Shown here: piece by piece, positions 8,307 to 16,633 of the stretch
How the letters are laid out: each line of letters starts with the position of its first letter
Numbering within the stretch: the stretch's first letter is position 1
Program-made: the position numbers and the translations under genes
Assembly (NCBI RefSeq): GCF_001297125.1
Contig: NZ_LHPC01000056.1
Span: 62,001-126,000 of the forward strand
Direction of reading: 5' to 3'
Source of the DNA: Pseudomonas sp. RIT-PI-q
GTDB taxonomy: Bacteria; Pseudomonadota; Gammaproteobacteria; Pseudomonadales; Pseudomonadaceae
DNA: 64,000 bases
The notes under the pieces: model-generated
The model's database searches: none
What the model was told of the DNA's origin: nothing
What the model saw: only the letters and a program-made list of their open reading frames with translations

Positions 8307-9453
8307 TTCCGTGTCAGGCAAGTTACCGCCCAAACCGGAAATCGGCCTGCCCTTGTGGCTGCTGGCCGAGCTGACGTATCGCTGCCCGCTGCAATGCCCG
8401 TACTGCTCCAATCCGCTGGACTTCGCCGAGCAAGGCAAAGAGCTGAGCACCGAGCAGTGGATCAAGGTGTTCCGCGAAGCGCGGGAGATGGGCGCGGCGC
8501 AACTGGGCTTTTCCGGCGGTGAACCGCTGGTGCGTCAGGACCTTGCAGAGCTGATCGCCGAGGCACGCAAGCTGGGTTTCTACACCAACCTGATCACCTC
8601 CGGCATCGGCCTCACCGAGCAGAAAATCAGCGACTTCAAGAAGGCCGGCCTGGACCATATCCAGATCAGTTTCCAGGCCAGCGACGAGCAAGTGAACAAC
8701 TTGCTGGCCGGCTCGAAAAAAGCCTTCGCGCAGAAACTGGAGATGGCCCGCGCGGTGAAAGCCCACGGCTATCCGATGGTGCTGAACTTCGTCACCCACC
8801 GGCACAACATCGACAAGATCGACCGGATCATCGAGCTGTGCATCGCCCTTGAGGCGGACTTTGTCGAACTTGCCACCTGCCAGTTTTACGGTTGGGCGCA
8901 GCTCAATCGGGTCGGTTTGTTACCGACCAAAGAACAGCTGGTTCGCGCCGAACGCATCACCAACGAATACCGCGCCAAGCTCGAAGCCGAAGGGCATCCG
9001 TGCAAGCTGATTTTCGTCACGCCGGACTACTATGAAGAACGCCCGAAAGCCTGCATGAATGGCTGGGGCAGTATTTTTCTGACGGTCACCCCGGACGGCA
9101 CCGCACTGCCGTGTCACGGCGCCCGACAGATGCCGGTGCAATTTCCCAACGTGCGCGACCACAGCATGCAACACATCTGGTACGACTCGTTCGGCTTCAA
9201 CCGCTTTCGCGGCTACGACTGGATGCCCGAGCCGTGCCGCTCGTGCGACGAGAAGGAAAAAGACTTCGGCGGCTGCCGTTGCCAGGCGTTCATGCTCACG
9301 GGCGACGCGAGCAATGCCGACCCGGTGTGCAGCAAGTCGGAACATCACGGCGTGATCCTCAAGGCCCGCGAAGAAGCCGAGCACGCGACCCAGACCATCG
9401 AACAACTGGCCTTTCGCAATGAACGAAATTCACGACTCATCGCTAAAAGCTGA
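8278..9453 (+). CDS. pqqE: PqqE, radical SAM PqqA cross-linking enzyme
   Basis: A 391-residue radical SAM/SPASM protein that forms the carbon-carbon bond between Glu and Tyr of PqqA. The cluster motif CPLQCPYC gives Cys36, Cys40 and Cys43; the GGEPL glycine motif and the C-terminal SPASM cysteines (CMNGWGS, CHGARQ, CRSCDEKEKDFGGCRC) are all present. I use GTG 8278, which has GGAGG six bases upstream inside the end of pqqD; the frame is open further up but without a ribosome site. It overlaps the following peptidase gene by 35 bases. Confidence 0.95.
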   Translation: MLSTGSNLPDSVSGKLPPKPEIGLPLWLLAELTYRCPLQCPYCSNPLDFAEQGKELSTEQWIKVFREAREMGAAQLGFSGGEPLVRQDLAELIAEARKLGFYTNLITSGIGLTEQKISDFKKAGLDHIQISFQASDEQVNNLLAGSKKAFAQKLEMARAVKAHGYPMVLNFVTHRHNIDKIDRIIELCIALEADFVELATCQFYGWAQLNRVGLLPTKEQLVRAERITNEYRAKLEAEGHPCKLIFVTPDYYEERPKACMNGWGSIFLTVTPDGTALPCHGARQMPVQFPNVRDHSMQHIWYDSFGFNRFRGYDWMPEPCRSCDEKEKDFGGCRCQAFMLTGDASNADPVCSKSEHHGVILKAREEAEHATQTIEQLAFRNERNSRLIAKS

Positions 9454-11242
9454 ACCCTTCAGCGCTGCCAAGGCCGTTGCAGCCGGCATCGACTTTGCCG
9501 AGTTGCAGGTCGGCCGGCATGGCTTGTTCTGGAACGAGTACCGACCCGAAGATGCGGCGTGTCGAATCTGGCATTGGCGCGACGGCCCGGGAGTTTGCCT
9601 GACGCCGCCGGGCTTCAGCGTGCGCAGTCGAGTGTACGAATATGGCGGTGGCGCGTTTTGCCTGACCGATGACGGGATTGTTTTCGTCAACGAGGCCGAT
9701 CAGCAGCTGTACCGACAGTCACTCACGGGCGCGCCTGAGGTGCTGACTTCAAGTGAATGCCGTTACGGTGATCTGCAGTTCGCCAACGGGCAGGTTCTGG
9801 CGGTAGAGGAAAACCGTAATCGGCATCGTCTGGTGGCGATTGATCTGGCTGACGGTGCGCGTCATTTGCTGGCCGAGGGCGCGGACTTTTACGCCGCGCC
9901 GACGCTGAGCCCGGATGCCCGTCGCCTGGCCTGGATCGAATGGAGCCGCCCGGACCAGCCATGGACAGCGACTCGCTTGATGGTTGCCGAACGTCAGAGC
10001 GAGAGCCGATTTGCTCTGCCGCGTTGCGTGGCGGGCAATGATGTTGAAGAGTCGCTGCAACAACCTCGATTCGATGACAGCGGCCGTCTGTATTGTCTGA
10101 CGGATCGCGGCGGCTTCTGGCAGCCGTGGGTGGAGTCGGCGGACGGGTTGAGCCCTCTGCCCAGTGCCGCCGCCGACCATGGACCGGCGCCGTGGCAGTT
10201 GGGCGGCAGCACCTGGTTACCGCTCAGCGAAGACACGTACCTGGCCAGCTGGACCGAAGGCGGTTTTGGCCGATTGGGTCTTTGCGGTGGCCTCAGCGAG
10301 GACTTCACCGGGGATTACAGCCGGTTCCGCCATCTCGCCCTGGATCAGCAGTTCATTTACTGCATCGTTGCCTCGCCTGTCAGCCCTTCGGCAGTGATCG
10401 CCATCGACCGCAATACCCGGCAGGTCAAGGTATTGGCCGGCGGTATCGCACCGTTGCCTGCCGAAAAGATCAGCGTTGCGCAAACCCTGCGCTACCCAAG
10501 CGGTTCGGGCGAGGCTCACGGTTTCTTTTATCCGGCGATGACCGGTGACGCGAAACCGCCACTGGTGGTGTTCATCCATGGCGGCCCGACATCGGCGTGC
10601 TACCCGATGCTCGATCCGCGCATCCAGTATTGGGCGCAACGCGGGTTTGCCGTAGCCGACCTCAACTACCGTGGCAGCAGTGGCTATGGCCGGGCGTATC
10701 GCCAGGCGCTGCATTTGAGCTGGGGTGACGTCGATGTGGAAGACGCTTGCGCGGTCGTGACCTATCTCGCCGAGCGCGGCTTGATCGACGGCGACAAAGC
10801 ATTTATCCGCGGTGGCAGTGCGGGTGGTTACACCACACTTTGCGCGCTGGCGTTTCACAACGTCTTCCGCGCTGGCGCGAGCCTTTATGGCGTCAGCGAC
10901 CCCATCGCGCTGGGCCGTGCAACCCACAAGTTCGAAGGCGATTACCTGGATTGGCTAATTGGCGACCCGGTGCAGGATGCCGAACGTTATGCCGCACGAA
11001 CGCCGTTGCTGCATGCGAGCAACATCAGTGTTCCGGTGATTTTCTTTCAGGGTGAACTGGATGCGGTGGTGGTGCCGCAACAAACCCGCGACATGGTCAC
11101 GGCGCTGCAAGACAACGGGATTCTGGTCGAAACGCATTACTACGCGGACGAGCGTCACGGCTTTCGAAAGGCCGGCAATCAGGCGCACGCGCTAGAGCAG
11201 GAGTGGTTGTTTTATCGGCGGGTGGTGGATCAAACAGGTTGA
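9419..11242 (+). CDS. S9 prolyl-oligopeptidase-family peptidase of the pqq cluster
   Basis: A 607-residue alpha/beta-hydrolase peptidase: an N-terminal beta-propeller-like half, then a catalytic domain with the nucleophile in GGSAGGYTT, the Asp in GELDAVVVP and the His in DERHGF. Its ATG lies inside the end of pqqE, so translation is probably coupled. Genes at this spot are called pqqM or pqqH in different Pseudomonas species, so I give no symbol. A role in trimming PqqA-derived peptides is plausible but not shown by the sequence. Confidence 0.88.
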   Translation: MNEIHDSSLKAEPFSAAKAVAAGIDFAELQVGRHGLFWNEYRPEDAACRIWHWRDGPGVCLTPPGFSVRSRVYEYGGGAFCLTDDGIVFVNEADQQLYRQSLTGAPEVLTSSECRYGDLQFANGQVLAVEENRNRHRLVAIDLADGARHLLAEGADFYAAPTLSPDARRLAWIEWSRPDQPWTATRLMVAERQSESRFALPRCVAGNDVEESLQQPRFDDSGRLYCLTDRGGFWQPWVESADGLSPLPSAAADHGPAPWQLGGSTWLPLSEDTYLASWTEGGFGRLGLCGGLSEDFTGDYSRFRHLALDQQFIYCIVASPVSPSAVIAIDRNTRQVKVLAGGIAPLPAEKISVAQTLRYPSGSGEAHGFFYPAMTGDAKPPLVVFIHGGPTSACYPMLDPRIQYWAQRGFAVADLNYRGSSGYGRAYRQALHLSWGDVDVEDACAVVTYLAERGLIDGDKAFIRGGSAGGYTTLCALAFHNVFRAGASLYGVSDPIALGRATHKFEGDYLDWLIGDPVQDAERYAARTPLLHASNISVPVIFFQGELDAVVVPQQTRDMVTALQDNGILVETHYYADERHGFRKAGNQAHALEQEWLFYRRVVDQTG

Positions 11243-11257
11243 AACCGCGGCGCATCC

Positions 11258-11350
11258 CTCGCGGGCAAGCCTCGCTCCTACAGGTTTTATGTCGTTAACA
11301 CGATTTGAGGTACGGCATAAACCCCGTAGGAGCGAGGCTTGCCCGCGAAA
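11258..11350. repeat. REPIN
   Basis: A REP, a spacer of about 45 bases and an inverted REP follow the peptidase stop. The inner sides are also complementary (CGGCATAAACCCC against GGTTTTATGTCG), so the whole unit folds. Confidence 0.88.
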
Positions 11351-11374
11351 GCGATCTACCTGACGCCAAAAAAC

Positions 11375-11533
11375 TCAGCGTTTGGCGATGATATAAACCG
11401 CATGCACGATCCCCGGAATATAACCGCACAACGTCAGCAGAATATTCAGCCAGAACGCCCCGGCGAAACCGACTTGCAGAAACACACCCAGTGGCGGCAA
11501 CAGAATGGCGATGATGATGCGAATAAAGTCCAT
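11375..11533 (-). CDS. YqaE/Pmp3-family small membrane protein
   Basis: A 52-residue protein beginning MDFIRIIIAILLPPLGVFLQ, with the second helix FWLNILLTLCGYIPGIVHAVYII and a positive end AKR. This two-helix pattern with LPPLGVFLQVG and CGYIPGIVHA is the Pmp3/YqaE signature; the family is linked to membrane potential and stress in other organisms. AGGAG stands upstream of the ATG. It is monocistronic between a REPIN and an oppositely placed terminator. Confidence 0.93.
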   Translation of the reverse strand: MDFIRIIIAILLPPLGVFLQVGFAGAFWLNILLTLCGYIPGIVHAVYIIAKR

Positions 11534-11653
11534 GGGATCAGCTCCTGATTTGAAGTTGGCTCGCGTGAGCCATACAACTAATCGACCTGTACCGTTCGTC
11601 AGGGTTCAGTGTGAGTCTCGGCCGAATACCAGGATCAGCGTGATTGCGCAGAC

Positions 11654-11692
11654 AAAAAAACGCCCCACGCCAAAAGAATCAGGCGTGGGGCG
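11654..11692 (-). terminator. Terminator of the class III aminotransferase gene
   Basis: On the minus strand CGCCCCACGCC and GGCGTGGGGCG form an 11-bp stem with a ten-base loop, followed by seven T residues. It sits 50 bases past the aminotransferase stop. Confidence 0.9.
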
Positions 11693-11741
11693 ATGCGTTA
11701 TACCGCGAGACGGTTCGGAAATTCGTGTAGGACGGGTCTGA

Positions 11742-13025
11742 TCAGACGGCAATCCCTTTGCGGCACTGCAGTTGCGCGGTGCGTACGCGGGAGAAGGCAC
11801 GGGCCAGGCGCAAGAGCATTTCGTCGATGTTGGCTTTGCTGACGGTGAGGGCCGGGGTAAAGCGCAGGCAGTCGGGTTGCGGGGCGTTGAGCAGCAAGCC
11901 TTCGTACAACGCTGATTTGACCACAGCGTCCGCCGAATCGTCCGACAGGGTCAGTCCCCAGAGCAGCCCTTGCCCGCGCAATTCGCCGTGGCCGTAGCGA
12001 TGGGACAAACGCTCCAGGCCGTCGTGCAGGTGTTGACCGGTTGCCCTGACGTGTTCGAGAAAACCCTTGTCTCGCACGCTGTCGAGCACGGCCAGTCCGG
12101 CAGCAGTCATCAGCGCATTGCCATGATGAGTACCGGCCATTTCGCCGACCTCGAAACAGCAGGCCTTGCCCCGCGCCAGCAACGCCGCCAATGGCACGCC
12201 ACCGCCCAGCCCTTTGCCTAGAACAACGATATCTGCCCGCACGCCGTAGGACTCTTCAGCGAGTAAGGTGCCGCAACGACCAACACCGGTTTGCACTTCA
12301 TCGAAGATCAGCAGGATGCCGAGCTCACGGCACAGGCGCTCGACACCTTTGAGGTAATGCTCGGTGGCCGGAATCACTCCAGCCTCGCTTTGGATCGGCT
12401 CGAGCATGATCGCCACGGTCCGTGCGTCCACGGCCGCATGCAACGCCGTGAGGTCGTTGAAAGGTACGTGACTGAAGCCGGGCAGCTGCGGCTCGAATCG
12501 GTTGACCAGGTTCGAACTGTCCGACGCCGAAATCGTCCCCAGACTACGACCATGACAGCCCTGACTGGCCACGATGATTCGTGAAGCGCCGCCGCGATAC
12601 CGCTGGCCCCATTTGCGCGCCAGTTTGATCGCCGCTTCACAGGCTTCGCTGCCGCTGTTGAGCAGGTACGCCTGATCGCTGCCGGTGCTGGTACAGAGTC
12701 GCTCGGCAAGGTTGAGCATGCCGCGGTTATGCAGGCCGAAACCGGGGTTGATCAGCGACTGAGCCTGCATCGCTATGGCGTTGACCAATACCGAAGGGCT
12801 GTGTCCGAGGCTGTTCGCCCCGCCACCTTGGGAAAAATCCAGATAAGCGCGGTCATCGCTGTCCCACAACCATGAGGCCTGGCCGCGCACGAAAATCTGT
12901 TTCGGCCGCTCGACACTGGGCATCAGGCACTCGCTGGACAGGTTGTCGCCTTGGGATGGAAGGGCGATACCCACGGCCAGGTCATCGAGGCTCGGTGGAC
13001 TGCGACGCAAGTTGAACAAATTCAT
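11742..13025 (-). CDS. Class III aminotransferase (acetylornithine aminotransferase-like)
   Basis: A 427-residue PLP enzyme of the ornithine/acetylornithine aminotransferase fold. Visible are the phosphate loop NSGSEACEAAIKLARKW, the cofactor aspartate in LLIFDEVQTGVGR and the Schiff-base lysine in VVLGKGLGGGVPLAA. Its N-terminus is about 30 residues longer than ArgD, so it is probably a side-branch paralogue. It sits next to the pqq cluster, as the equivalent gene does in P. putida, and is transcribed away from a LysR regulator. The substrate cannot be read from the sequence. A hairpin covers its ribosome site. Confidence 0.88.
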   Translation of the reverse strand: MNLFNLRRSPPSLDDLAVGIALPSQGDNLSSECLMPSVERPKQIFVRGQASWLWDSDDRAYLDFSQGGGANSLGHSPSVLVNAIAMQAQSLINPGFGLHNRGMLNLAERLCTSTGSDQAYLLNSGSEACEAAIKLARKWGQRYRGGASRIIVASQGCHGRSLGTISASDSSNLVNRFEPQLPGFSHVPFNDLTALHAAVDARTVAIMLEPIQSEAGVIPATEHYLKGVERLCRELGILLIFDEVQTGVGRCGTLLAEESYGVRADIVVLGKGLGGGVPLAALLARGKACCFEVGEMAGTHHGNALMTAAGLAVLDSVRDKGFLEHVRATGQHLHDGLERLSHRYGHGELRGQGLLWGLTLSDDSADAVVKSALYEGLLLNAPQPDCLRFTPALTVSKANIDEMLLRLARAFSRVRTAQLQCRKGIAV

Positions 13026-13028
13026 CTG

Positions 13029-13052
13029 AAAAAACCTCGCGTGAGGTTTTTT
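13029..13052 (-). promoter_or_regulatory. Terminator-like hairpin overlapping the aminotransferase ribosome site
   Basis: AAAAAACCTC and GAGGTTTTTT form a perfect ten-pair stem around a four-base loop, ending three bases before the aminotransferase ATG. On the minus strand the GAGG in the downstream arm is the only Shine-Dalgarno candidate, so the fold would hide it; the T-run makes it look like a terminator as well. Confidence 0.6.
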
Positions 13053-13194
13053 GCCTTACCTATGTAAACACCATCGAAGTAAACGGTATTCATCGCGCTC
13101 TATGGCCCTGTAAGCCTTGTGAATGCGGTTAGACTAGGCTCAGCCGAGGCGTTGAGCCATTTCGATTTCACAGCATTTTCGATAAGTACACCTT

Positions 13195-14124
13195 ATGGAT
13201 TTCAAGCAACTGCGTTATTTCGTCGCGGTCTATGAAGAGGGCCATGTAGGCCGGGCCGCCGAGCGGCTTTCAATCTCTCAACCGGCGTTGTCGCAACAGA
13301 TTCGCCACCTCGAACAGAACCTCGATGTGAGCCTGTTCGAACGCAGCAGCAAGCGTCTGCTGCCGACCCTGGCGGCCCACACGTTGTACAACCACGCCCT
13401 GCCTTTGCTCGATGGCTTGCAGCGGGCGCGCGAAGCATTGGGCAACTTCAAGGGACAAGCCCTGCGGACGCTGGCAATTGGTGTATTGCAGACTGTCCAC
13501 AGCAGCCTGGTGCCGCAGATGCTGGAACGGGTGCGCAAGGCGCAGCCGCATCTGGTGGTGCAGATCTATGAACTGACCGGGCTGGAAATCGAGCGGCGCT
13601 TGCTCAATGGCTCCCTGGATATCGGCATCAGTTACCTGCCGCCTCGTCAGCCGGGATTGCACGGCGTGATGCTGTACGAAGATGAACTGACCCTGGTCAT
13701 CCCGGCGGACCATCCACTGCGCGAATTCAAGAAAGTCTCCATGAGTCAGGCCGCCGAGCTACCGATGTTGCTGTTGGGTGAAGAGTTTCAGGTGCGGCAG
13801 ATCTGGCAGGCACAACTGACCAGCCTCGGTCGACGCCCGCAGGTGCAGGCCGAACTGAACAACATGGCGGGCATTCTCGATAGCCTGCCGCATACGCGAC
13901 TGGCCACGGTGTTGCCGGGGCGATCGCAACAGGCACACGGCAATAAGGAATTGCTGTGGAAACCGCTGACCGAGCCGCGAGTGCCGCTGAAAGTCGGGCT
14001 GGTGTGTCGCGATGTGCAACGTCAACAAGCCTCGCTGGGCTTATTGCGGACATTGCTGGAGGAAGTAATGAATCGACCGGATGAACGCTTGAACAGCGCG
14101 ACAACCCTCGATGGGCTGAGCTGA
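13195..14124 (+). CDS. LysR-family transcriptional regulator
   Basis: A 309-residue LysR protein. The N-terminal winged helix MDFKQLRYFVAVYEEGHVGR continues into the canonical SISQPALSQQIRHLE recognition helix, and the effector domain from about residue 90 has the two-lobed pattern (LAIGVLQTVHSSLVPQML; LDIGISYLPP). It is divergent from the aminotransferase gene across about 170 bases, the usual arrangement for a LysR regulator and its target. The inducer is unknown. Confidence 0.92.
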   Translation: MDFKQLRYFVAVYEEGHVGRAAERLSISQPALSQQIRHLEQNLDVSLFERSSKRLLPTLAAHTLYNHALPLLDGLQRAREALGNFKGQALRTLAIGVLQTVHSSLVPQMLERVRKAQPHLVVQIYELTGLEIERRLLNGSLDIGISYLPPRQPGLHGVMLYEDELTLVIPADHPLREFKKVSMSQAAELPMLLLGEEFQVRQIWQAQLTSLGRRPQVQAELNNMAGILDSLPHTRLATVLPGRSQQAHGNKELLWKPLTEPRVPLKVGLVCRDVQRQQASLGLLRTLLEEVMNRPDERLNSATTLDGLS

Positions 14125-14149
14125 ATACTTTTTTGCGAGCAAAAGAAAA

Positions 14150-14170
14150 CCCCGCCGAAGCGGGGCTTTG
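14150..14170 (+). terminator. Weak terminator after the LysR gene
   Basis: CCCCGC, loop CGAA, GCGGGG then CTTTG, 25 bases after the LysR stop and preceded by an A-rich tract. The T-run is short. Confidence 0.65.
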
Positions 14171-14351
14171 CAGACTGTTTCCCTGACATCCATTTCACTC
14201 CGCCGTCCTGGCAGAATCCTACGTGTCCGTGTTGTTGCTTTGCGCTTCCTGCGCGACGTCCATGTGAATTAGATTAGCTGTGGATCCAATCTGCATCTAT
14301 GGGAGAACAGCAGCACGTTATGTAAGAGAATGCTTACATGGCGTTACACGG

Positions 14352-16130
14352 TCAGAACTGCGCTGCATCCAGCAGGAACAACGACTCGCTACCGGCCTTC
14401 ACCGACGCGCTCAACGAATGAATTCGCGGTAGCAGGCGTGCGAAATAGAACCGCGCAGTGCCCAGCTTGCTCGCGTAGAAATCGTCCTGCGCTTCTTTAC
14501 CGAAGGCCGCCTTGGCCATCAGTGCCCACATGTAGGCGTAAGCGACGTAACCGAAGACCTGCAGGTACTCGACCGACGCAGCGCCGATTTCATTCGGGTT
14601 GTTTTTCGCCCGGTCGAGCAACCATGCGGTCAGCTCGTCGAGGGTGGTCACGGCATCGTTCAGCGGTTTGGTGAACTCGACCAGATCGGCGCTGGCGGTC
14701 GCGGTGAAGTGACGAATCTCGTCAGCGAACAGGTTATAGAACGCCCCGCCGGTGCCGACGATCTTGCGTCCTACAAGGTCCAGCGCCTGAATGCCGTTGG
14801 TGCCTTCGTAGATCTGGGTGATGCGCACGTCGCGCACCAATTGTTCCTGGCCCCATTCACGGATGTAACCGTGGCCGCCGAACACCTGCTGGCCGTGAAC
14901 CGTGGTTTCCAGACCGAGGTCAGTCAGGAACGCCTTGGCCACCGGTGTCAGCAAAGCCACCAGGTCTTCCGCACGCTTGCGGGTAGTCGCGTCTTCGCTG
15001 AACTTGGCGGTGTCCAGTTGCATGGCCACGTAAGTCGAGAAGGCACGACCGCCTTCGTTCGAGGCTTTCATGGTCAGCAGCATGCGACGCACGTCCGGGT
15101 GGACGATGATCGGGTCGGCAACCTTGTCCTTATTCTGCGCGCCAGTCGGCGAGCGGCTTTGCAGACGGTCGCGGGCGTATTCGACAGCGTTCTGGTAGGA
15201 GCGCTCGCCGGTCGCCAGGCCTTGAATACCAACGCCCAGGCGCTCGTAGTTCATCATGGTGAACATTGCGGCCAAGCCTTTGTTCGGCTCGCCAACCAGG
15301 TAACCCACGGCTTCGTCAAAGTTCATCACGCAGGTCGCGGACGCCTGGATGCCCATCTTGTGTTCGATCGAACCGCAGCTCAAAGGGTTACGCGCGCCCA
15401 GGCTGCCATCGGCATTGACCATGAACTTCGGCACCAGGAACAGCGAGATGCCTTTCGGCCCCGCTGGCGCGTCAGGCAGTTTGGCCAATACCAGATGGAT
15501 GATGTTCTCGGTCAGGTCGTGTTCGCCGCCAGTGATGAAGATCTTGGTGCCGCTGACCTTGTAGGAACCGTCCGCTTGAGGTTCGGCTTTGGTGCGAATG
15601 ATCCCCAGGTCAGTGCCGGCGTGCGGCTCGGTCAGGCACATGGAACCGGCCCAGACACCGGCGTACATGTTCGGCAGGTAGGCGGCTTTCAGCTCTTCGC
15701 TGGCGTGGGCATTGATCGACAGGCAAGCGCCGGCAGTCAACATCGGGTACAGACCGAACGACAGGCTGGCGGAGTTGACCATTTCTTCGACCTGCGCCGA
15801 AACGGCCTTGGGCATGCCCATGCCGCCGTAAGTCGGATCGCCACCAACACCGACCCAACCGCCTTCAGCGTAAGTCTGATAAGCCTGTGGGAAACCTGCC
15901 GGCGTGGTGACGGCACCGTCCGCCCAATGGCAACCTTCTTCGTCAGCCGCGCGGCTCAGGGGCGCGATGCTTTTGCTGGTGACCTTGCCGGCCTCTTCGA
16001 GAATGGCTTCGACGGTTTCCGCATCAACGGTCTCGGCCAGTGCAGGCAGTTCGGCCCAGAGTTTGGCGACCTCGAAAACTTCATTGAGGACGAAGCGCAT
16101 ATCGCGCAGGGGCGCTTTGTAGTCAGCCAT
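14352..16130 (-). CDS. Acyl-CoA dehydrogenase, FadE-type paralogue 1
   Basis: A 592-residue flavoprotein acyl-CoA dehydrogenase with the extra C-terminal domain of the large Pseudomonas type. It begins MADYKAPLRDMRF; the FAD/substrate region has CLTEPHAGTDLG and KIFITGGEHDL; the catalytic glutamate is in QIYEGTNGIQALD. It introduces the alpha-beta double bond in fatty acyl-CoA or aryl-alkyl-CoA. By gene order near bio and the diguanylate cyclase it corresponds to the P. aeruginosa PA0506-PA0508 and P. putida PP_0368-PP_0370 group, whose members act on long or medium acyl-CoA or phenylacyl-CoA. Chain-length preference is not readable here. Confidence 0.92.
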   Translation of the reverse strand: MADYKAPLRDMRFVLNEVFEVAKLWAELPALAETVDAETVEAILEEAGKVTSKSIAPLSRAADEEGCHWADGAVTTPAGFPQAYQTYAEGGWVGVGGDPTYGGMGMPKAVSAQVEEMVNSASLSFGLYPMLTAGACLSINAHASEELKAAYLPNMYAGVWAGSMCLTEPHAGTDLGIIRTKAEPQADGSYKVSGTKIFITGGEHDLTENIIHLVLAKLPDAPAGPKGISLFLVPKFMVNADGSLGARNPLSCGSIEHKMGIQASATCVMNFDEAVGYLVGEPNKGLAAMFTMMNYERLGVGIQGLATGERSYQNAVEYARDRLQSRSPTGAQNKDKVADPIIVHPDVRRMLLTMKASNEGGRAFSTYVAMQLDTAKFSEDATTRKRAEDLVALLTPVAKAFLTDLGLETTVHGQQVFGGHGYIREWGQEQLVRDVRITQIYEGTNGIQALDLVGRKIVGTGGAFYNLFADEIRHFTATASADLVEFTKPLNDAVTTLDELTAWLLDRAKNNPNEIGAASVEYLQVFGYVAYAYMWALMAKAAFGKEAQDDFYASKLGTARFYFARLLPRIHSLSASVKAGSESLFLLDAAQF

Positions 16131-16633
16131 GGCAAACCTCGCAAGATCTAAACAGGTGATTCATAGGAGTGTGTAGTCGTTGGGTCCGAGTGTAACTCAA
16201 CAACTTTTGCGACACATAGGGTCAGCCAGTGACCGTTTTGTAATTTTTAGTCATTGACTTGCCAGTCATCAAAAGTCCGTTGCAAAAGGTGTGATGCTGT
16301 TTACTTTAGAAGGGTTTGGGGTGGGGATGGATGGGATGGGGGCATACCCGTTTCCGCGGTAGCGGCGGCTGGCGGTTTCGCTCTTACAGCGAGTGACTTG
16401 GAAGGGCCCCAAGTAACCAAGGGCTTTTGCCCCTCCATTCGGTGCCTCGCTGTGGCTCGGCATGCCGTAACGAAGGCATTGCTCCGGGGGCCGTGTCGTC
16501 CCCCCCTGTAGGAGCTGGCTTGCCAGCGAAGATCTTAAATGGGCCACGTTTATCCTGTTGAAACGCGTCATCGTTAACGACCATCGCTGGCAAGCCCGCT
16601 CCTACAGAAACGGACCGGTGTACACCCACTGCT
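16131..16633. other. 503-bp gap between two acyl-CoA dehydrogenases
   Basis: The right part (16505-16607) is a REPIN. The stretch 16383-16500, with AGTGACTTGGAAGGGCCCCA and the 'GTGCCTCGCTGTGGCTCGGC' phrase, resembles a dispersed noncoding repeat that I remember in fluorescent pseudomonads, here probably truncated. The first 250 bases (16131-16382) hold the presumed promoter of the first dehydrogenase; I see no credible gene. Confidence 0.55.
16505..16607. repeat. REPIN, GCTGGCTTGCCAGC variant
   Basis: TGTAGGAGCTGGCTTGCCAG on the left faces GCTGGCAAGCCCGCTCCTAC on the right, with a spacer of about 55 bases. The stems of the two REPs differ at one pair, so the halves belong to different subtypes. 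Confidence 0.88.

Noticed and set aside
14320..14339. Palindrome ATGTAAG-AGAATG-CTTACAT as an operator
   Set aside because: It lies just past the stop of an acyl-CoA dehydrogenase and after the LysR terminator, with no promoter use apparent; no known regulator motif fits.
16254..16511. 85-codon ORF in the gap between acyl-CoA dehydrogenases
   Set aside because: No ribosome site, no recognisable domain, and it runs through what appears to be a dispersed noncoding repeat.
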